Source of the DNA: Liolophura sinensis
Taxonomy: Eukaryota; Mollusca; Polyplacophora; Chitonida; Chitonidae
Length of the DNA stretch: 64,000 nucleotides
Assembly (NCBI RefSeq): GCF_032854445.1
Contig: NC_088307.1
Location: 6,942,001 to 7,006,000, forward strand
Direction of reading: 5' to 3'
Shown here: piece after piece, positions 47,101 to 56,100 of the stretch
How positions within the stretch are numbered: position 1 is the stretch's first letter
Layout: each line of letters begins with the position of its first letter
Made by a program: the position numbers and the translations under genes
Notes under the pieces: model-generated
The model's database searches: none
Seen by the model: the letters and a program-made list of their open reading frames with translations, nothing else
What the model was told of the DNA's origin: nothing

Positions 47101-50100
47101 TTGGAAATCACACTAACATTTTTCCATGAACATCACAAACCTCCTGATTTGTAAGAAGGAGATTAACCAGGAAAATGTGAGAAAGAAATGTGGAAAAAAT
47201 GACAGTTTTGACTTCGTGCCTGCTGTTTGCATTGAGGGTATGTCACTGTCGTGGTCATGTCTTTCTTTATACTATTTCATTAGCTATTGACATTTTGTAT
47301 TTTGTATTTGTAACTCCTTGACAGCTTGAACCAACCGATTTAATTTTCTTTCTTATTTTTAGGGATTTACCATGTTTGCTCAGAGGCGAATTATGCAAAA
47401 ACTATACGGAGCTCCATACACCTGTCTGGAGACCCTGACTGGCAAAGACTTGCTACGGCGACACATGGATGACACAGGGGAGGTAAGTCATAAAAGTTTT
47501 GATAGAGTTTTGTCCATGTGATTTTAGTGAAACAGTGATCTTAAGTGAAACGGTGAGCCAGCATGAAACGCTGGCTCACCAGACAGAAACTAGTTCACAG
47601 TCAGCTCAGTATGACAGACAGTACAATGGTTCTAAGTTTGAGCTAACGACAAGGTTGCGTTCTCCAACCATTTCTTATATTGGACATGACCATTCAGATA
47701 GATAGCAATGACTGAATATGTGTGTTGATATTGAGCACACTTTTCTGAAAGCATTGTGTAACGGTGAGGTGTGTGGGTGTTTGTATTTGACACACTAATT
47801 TGTGAAAACCAGTCCACGGAGAAACATTGGATGTGTATTTGCATTGATATTTGGCATACAGTGAGTTGTATGTGTATGTATCTTGATGTTTTCATACTAA
47901 TGTGTGAACAATTTGTTAACCTGTGATGGCCGAAAAGGGCCACAGTTTGCTTCCAGTAATACCAAGGGTGATGAAGCATATTTGCTCCTTGGCTTCATCG
48001 CCCTAGGTATTACTGGAGGCATACTGTGGCCCCTGTCAGCCATCATAGGTTAACCATAGGTAACAGGGATGTGTCTTTGCATTGATATCTCACACACTTT
48101 TTTATGAAAACCTGTCAGCATTGTATTGGTAAGATACATGTGTTGGTTTTTGGCACACTATTAAATGAACACGATGGTGGAAACTTGTACGTATGTTTGT
48201 CACAGTTGAAGTTTGGCACACTGCTCTCCGAAGACATGGAACCAGTGGAAACCTGTGTTTAACATTTGATATTTGGCACACTATTCTGTGAAGACATGGT
48301 AACAGTAGAAGCATGTATGTGTGTAACAGTTGATATTTAGCACACTATTCTGTGAAGACATGATAACAGTAGAAACATGTATGTGTGTAACAGTTGATAT
48401 TTAGCACACTATTCTGTGAAGACATGGTAACAGTTGAAACATGTATGTGTGTAACAGTTGATATTTGGCACACTATTCTGTGAAGACATGGTAACAGTAG
48501 AAACAAGTATGTGTGTAACAGTTGATGTTTGGCACACTATTCTGTGAAGACATGGTAACAGTAGAAACATGTGTGTTACAGTTGATATTGGCACATTATT
48601 CTGTAAAGACATGGTAACAGTAGAAAGAAGTATGTGTGTAACAGTTGATATTTAGCACACTATTCTGTGAAGACATGGTAACAGTAGGAACATGTATGTG
48701 TGTGACAGTTGATATTTAGCACACTATTCTGTGAAGACATGGTAACAGTTGAAACGTGTGTAACAGTTGATGTTTGACACACTATTCTGTGAAGACATGG
48801 TAACAGTAGAAACATGTATGTGTGTAACAGTTGACATTTGGCACACTATTCTGTGAAGACATGGTAACAGTAGAGACATGTATGTGTGTAGCATTGATAT
48901 TTGGCACACTATTCTGTGAAGACATGGTAACAGTAGAAACAAGTATGTGTGTAACAGTTGATGTTTGGCACACTATTCTGTGAAGACATGGTAACAGTAG
49001 AAACATGTATGTGTGTTACAGTTGATATTTAGCAAACCATTCTGTGAAGACATGATAACAGTAGAAACATGTATGTGTGTAACAGTTGACATTTGGCACA
49101 CTATTCTGTGAAGACATGGTAACAGTAGAGACATGTATGTGTGTAACATTGATATTTGGCACACTATTCTGTGAAGACATGGTAACAGTAGAAACAAGTA
49201 TGTGTGTAACAGTTGATGTTTGGCACACTATTCTGTGAAGACATGGTAACAGTAGAAACATGTATGTATGTAACAGTTGATATTTGGCACACTATTCTGT
49301 GAAGACATGGTAACAGTAGAAGCATGTATGTGTGTAACAGTTGATATTTAGCACTCTATTCTGTGAAGACATGGTAACAGTAGAAACATGTGTGTAAGTG
49401 TAGTTGATATTTGGTACACTATTCTTTGAAAAGCTGCCACCGGGGTAACCATCAGGTATGCATATGCCTTGATATTTTGCCCACTATTGTGTGTAATTCA
49501 TCATTGTAAGGTGAGGTGAATGTGTAAGTGTGATGTTTGGAACTGTATCGTATGAATATCAGGATAGCAGTGAAGATGTGTGTGTCTTTATATTTGGGAA
49601 AACCTGCTTGAAAAACTGTAGGCATTGTAGCTGCGATTTGTATGCACCTTGATGTGTACATCCTACTCTACAAGAACGTTTCAGGAGGCAGTAGTGAGAT
49701 GTATGCATGTGCACATTTGGTTGGAACACTGTTCTTTTTAAACTCTTGAACAGGACATTTTTTATTTATTTATTTGATTTGTGTCTTACGCTGTACTTGA
49801 GAATATTTCACTTATACGACAGTGGCCAGCATTATGGTGAGAGGTAAGCCTGGCGGGGGGGGACCCACAACCATCCGCAGGTTGCTGGCAGACCTTCTCT
49901 TCACCAGGTTAACCATGAGGTGCGTGCGTGTGTGATGATGTTTGGTACATTGTTCATCAAAAAACTATCAGCATTATAACAGTAAGATGAAGGTGTGCTT
50001 CATAGCTATGATATTTGTCGGCCTGTTCAACAAACTGGTATCGTTTCAGGATCACATGTTCAATCGTCTGCGCGTGTTGATTGACCCGGACATGGACCCA

Positions 50101-53100
50101 GATGACACTTACAACGAGACGCCGTATGAGAAGGGATTCATGTTTGTCTCCTACCTTCAGAATCTGGTTGGAGATCTGAGAACGTTCGACGATTTCCTTA
50201 AAGCTTACATCAACAAATTCAAGTACAAGGTGAATCTTGCGGATTCCTCTATATTTCTGAACAAATTGTTTACATATATATTTATTTATTTATTTGTTGC
50301 TTAAAGCCAGGCCCAAGAACTTTTCACTTATATGAAAGCAATCGGCTTTATGAGCGGAGGCAGCCGGAGTACCCGGAGTAAACCACCAACATTTGGCAAG
50401 TTACTGATGAACTTCATCACATATGGCTTACAGATATGCACACCATATTGGTGAAAGACAAGTGATCTTCAATAAAGGGCAAACTGTGCAAACAACCAGA
50501 TGGGCGTTGTTGACCGGTTACTGTCACCAAGGCCGCAGAAGCAGTGAGAGCTCTGAATAATTTAGATTAGTACTGTGCAGTCACGCATGACAGTGGTAAT
50601 GTTTCTCTGTTTCAAAGTTCAACAATAAAAATGTCCTGTATTGGTTGATTGGTTTTAATATTTGATTGTTTGTTTAATGCCATGCTCAAGTAGTCAGAAA
50701 GACTGTATTCCGCTATGTAGAGGTTTGACTACAACCATTAAATACATGAGTTGTACCAATCAATACTTGATGTTATAGATGCCAATGTAAGCTTTAGAAA
50801 GCAACAGTTCCCATCATCCGATATTTGATATTTGTTATTATTCAAGTATATTCCTTGATTTATTTTAATATTGGATTGTTGTTTAATGTATTATTCATGA
50901 ATTTTTCGCTTACACAGTTACAATTATGATTAATATGACTTGCATATATTGTGAGAACTTAACATTGGATACATGAATTGGTCTGTTGACAGAGCATTGT
51001 AGCTGAGGATATGTTGATTGTTCTGCTGACAGAGTATTGTAGCTGAGGATGTGTTGATTGTTCTGCTGACACAGTGTTGTAGCTGAGGATATGTTGATTG
51101 GTCTACTGACAGTATTGTAGCTGAGGATACGTTGATTGCTCTGTTGACAGAGCATTGTAGCTGAGGATGTGTTGATTGGTCTGTTGACAGAGCATTGTGG
51201 CTGAGGATATGTGGATTGGTCTGCTGACAGAGCATTGTAGCTGAGGATGTGTTGATTGGTCTGCTGACAGAGCATTGTGGCTGAGGATATGTTGATTGGC
51301 CTGCTGACAGTATTGTAGCTGAGGATTGGTCTGCTTGATTGGTGTGCTGACAGAGCATTGGAGCTGAGGATATGTTGATTGGTCTGCTGACAGAGCATTG
51401 GAGCTGAGGATATGTTGATTGGTCTGCTGACAGAGCATTGTAGCTGAGGATATGTTGATTGTTCTGCTGACAGAGTATTGTAGCTGAGGATGTGTTGATT
51501 GGTCTGTTGACAGAGCATTGTGGCTGAGGATGTGTTGATTGGTCTGCTGACAGAGCATTGGAGCTGAGGATATGTTGATTGGTCTGCTGACAGAGCATTG
51601 TAGCTGAGGATATGTTGCTTGGTCTGCTGACAGAGCATTGTAGCTGAGGATGTGTTGATTGGTCTGCTGACAGAGCATTGTGGCTGAGGATATGTTGATT
51701 GGTCTGTTGACAGAGCATTGTGGCTGAGGATGTGTTGATTTGTTCATTGACAAAGCATTGTAGCTGAGGGTATGTTTGATTGGTCTGTTGACAGAGCATT
51801 GTAGCTGAGGATATGTTGATAGGTCTGTTGACAGAGCATTGTAGCTGAGGATATGTTGATTGGTCTGTTGACAGAGCATTGTAGCTGAGGATATGTTGAT
51901 AGGTCTGTTGACAGAGCATTGTAGCTGAGGATATGTTGATTGGTCTGTTGACAGAGCATTGTAGCTGAGGATATGTTGGAGTATTTCTTGGACTACTTTC
52001 CTGAACTAAAGGAGAAAGATGTACAGAACAGGTAAGATATTTCCACAACTCTTTCGTTTCTCGCCTAATTGTCTGACTTTTGTATTGTCACACTAGATTG
52101 TACCTCAAGTATACATGTTTTAATTAATGATAACATGGAAAATATAACAAATAAACGTATAGCAGGTTGTATTTCATTCGATGAGTCAAACTTCTCTGAG
52201 TTCACCTGCGCATGGTTCATCTTGTTGACGAGGATTTGTGAAATCAGTGCGAATGTGTACCTGTGTTTTATCTGACAGGCCTGGGTATGAATTTGACCGC
52301 TGGCTCCACACGCCGGGCTGGCCCCCATACGAACCAGATCTCTCAGCCAGTCGGGAATTTACAGCGCCGGCAGATGAGCTGGCTAAACAGTGGATTAGCT
52401 GCTCAGGGCAGGTAATGTGTGGAATACAAGAATGTAAAAACTCATAGCCCAGAAACTCATTTTTTTTTTCTTAGTGAGAGGGTGAATTTGCAACGAGATA
52501 AACCAAATTCAAATGTTACATAAAATTGACTGATTGACTGCTAAGCATCACTTCTTTTTTTTGTTTTTTTTCTTTAAAGTTTAATTTTAAGGCCAACCTT
52601 CCTGCTGTACTTTCACACCAAAATTCCATAACCTGTTATTGTTCATTGCTGCCTTTGCGATGACGATTTGTGGTAGTGCAGCACTCATGTATAACAAGAG
52701 ATATAACCACTATTCAGCTTGGACCAGAGGTGCCATTTTGCTGAAAAACTTACCCCATTGTGTTTTGTTTTGTTTTTTTTTACTCTTTATTATATTTTGA
52801 CTTTCAAATGCCCTTTTCTAGAGAAATAAAACTGTTAGGGTAAATCCCATTCTGTCTTTTCCAGCCTCCCAGCACTGATGTGAGTGGGTGGAGAGCCGAA
52901 CAGTTGATATACTTCCTGGACAGGTTGTTAGAGGCCGAGTCCCTCCCTGAGGACACCCTGAGGCTGTTTGTCAGTCAGTATCCTCAAATTGTGAACAGTC
53001 ACAATGCTGAGGTATGGAGATACGCATAGAGATAGTCACGTACAGTGTTGTACAGTGGACGTTAGCTGTAGGAAGTTTGTCAGTCAGTATCCCCAAATTG

Positions 53101-56100
53101 TGAACAGTCACAATGCTGAGGTATGGAGATACACATAGAGATAGTCATGTAGAGAGTTGTACCGTAAACATTGTGCTGTGTTGCATCCATTAAGTTAAAA
53201 CCACTTTCCTTGGTAAAACCTACATACAAGTTCAAATTTCACAAATGAAAATGACATCATTAACTTTCCAAAAGTCGGTGGTTTATGTTGTCCTCTCAGG
53301 TTTTCTCCACTCATAAAACTTGTGTTCTCGATTATTTTTTTAACTATGGCCTTAAGGAACAATCACGTAAACAAGCAGATAAATGTCTCTCTCTGTAGGT
53401 CCCTGCTGTGGTAATTTTGGATGATTCTGCTCTGTAATCTCTGACATCTACATGTCACAGCTAAACCTACACGTCACAGCTAAACCTACATGTCACAGTT
53501 AAACCTACATGTCACAGCTAAACCTACACGTCACAGCTAAACCCACATGTCACAGCTAAACCTACACATCACAGCTAAACCTACATGTCACAGCTAAACC
53601 TACATGTCACAGCTAAACCTACATGTCACAGCTAAACCACATGCCACAGCTAAACCTACATGTCACAGTTAAACCTACACGTCACAGCTAAACCTACACA
53701 TTACAGCTAAACCTACATGTCACAGCTAAACCTACATGTCACAGCTAAACTACATGTCACAGCTAACCCACATGCCACAGCTAAAGCTACACGTCACAGC
53801 TAAACCCACATGTCACAGCTAAACCTACACGTCACAGCTAAACCTACACATCACAGTCACAGCTAGACCTACATGTCACAGCTAAACCTACATGTCACAG
53901 CTAAACCTACATGTTACAGCTAAACCTACATGTCACAGATAAACCTACACATCACAGTCACAGCTAGACCTACATGTTACAGCTAAACCTACATGTCACA
54001 GCTAAACCTACATGTCACAGATAAACCTACACATCACAGTCACAGCTAGACCTACATGTCACAGCTAAACCTACATGTCACAGCTAAACCTACATGTTAC
54101 AGCTAAACCTACACATCACAGTCACAGCCATACCTACATGTCACAGCTAAACCCACATGCCACAGCTAAAGCTACACGTCACAGCTAAACCCACATGTCA
54201 CAGCTAAACCTACACGTCACAGCTAAACCTACACATCACAGTCACAGCTAGACCTACATGTCACAGCTAAACCTACATGTCACAGCTAAACCTACATGTT
54301 ACAGCTAAACCTACATGTCACAGATAAACCTACACATCACAGTCACAGCTAGACCTACATGTTACAGCTAAACCTACATGTCACAGCTAAACCTACACGT
54401 CACAGCTAAACCTACATGTCACAGCTAAACCTACATGTCACAGCTAAACCTACACGTCACAGCTAAACCTACATGTTACAGCTAAACCTACATGTCACAG
54501 ATAAACCTACACATCACAGTCACAGCTAAATCTACATGTCACAGCTAAACCTACATGTCACAGCTAAACCCACATGTCACAGTTAAACCTACATGTCACA
54601 GTTACACCTACACATGACAGCTAAACCCACATGTCACAGCTAAACCTACATGTCACAGTTAAACCTACATGTCACAGCTAAACCTACACGCCACAGCTAA
54701 ACTGAGGTATCACAGCTAAACCACATGTCAGAGCTAAACCTACATGTCAGAGCTAAACCTACATGTCACAGCTAAACCCACATGTCACAGCTAAACCTAC
54801 ATGTCACAGCTAAACCTACATGTCACAGCTAAACCCACATGTCACAGCTAAACCTACATGTCACAGCTAAACCTACACATCACAGCTAAACCTACATGTC
54901 ACAGCTAAACCCACATGTCACAGCTAAACCTACATGTCACAGCTAAACCTACATGTCACAGTCACAGCTAGACCTACATGTCACAGCTAAACCTACATGT
55001 CACAGCTAAACCTACATGTCACAGATAAACCTACACATCACAGTCACAGCTAGACCTACATGTCACAGCTAAACCTACATGTTACAGCTAAACCTACATG
55101 TCACAGATAAACCTACACATCACAGTCACAGCTAGACCTACATGTTACAGCTAAACCTACATGTCACAGCTAAACCTACACGTCACAGCTAAACCCACAT
55201 GTCACAGCTAAACCTACACATCACAGCTAAACCCACATGTCACAGCTAAACCTACATGTCACAGCTAAACCGAGGTATTACAGCTAAACCCACATGTCAC
55301 AGCTAAACCTACATGTCACAGCTAAACCTACATGTCACAGTTACACCTACACATGACAGCTAAACCCACATGTCACAGCTAAACCTACATGTCACAGTTA
55401 AACCTACATGTCACAGCTAAACCTACACGCCACAGCTAAACTGAGGTATCACAGCTAAACCACATGTCAGAGCTAAACCCACATGTCACAGCTAAACCTA
55501 CATGTCACAGCTAAACCTACACATCACAGCTAAACCTACATGTCACAGCTAAACCTACACATCACAGCTAAACCTACATGTCACAGCTAAACCCACATGT
55601 CACAGCTAAACCTACATGTCACAGCTAAACCTACATGTCACAGTCACAGCTAGACCTACATGTCACAGCTAAACCTACATGTCACAGCTAAACCTACATG
55701 TCACAGCTAAACCTAAATGTCACAGATAAACCTACATGTCACAGCTAAACCGAGGTATCACAGCTAAACCTACATGTCACAGCTAAACCTACATGTCACA
55801 GCTAAACCTACATGTCACAGTTAAACCTACATGTCAGAGCTAAACCTACACATCACAGCTAAACCTACATGTCACAGCTAAACCCACATGTCACAGCTAA
55901 ACCTAGACGTCACAGCTAAATCTACATGTCACAGCTAAACCTACATGTCACAGCTAAACCCACATGTCACAGTTAAACCTACATGTCACAGTTACACCTA
56001 CACATGACAGCTAAACCCACATGTCACAGCTAAACCTACATGTCACAGTTAAACCTACATGTCACAGCTAAACCTACACGCCACAGCTAAACTGAGGTAT

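Noticed and set aside
50930-52048. 372-codon antisense frame with [20 protein letters not shown]-like repeats
   Set aside because: It lies wholly on the 40-bp minisatellite and the antisense of RNPEP exon 10. Three units (120 bases) restore the frame, so openness is automatic.
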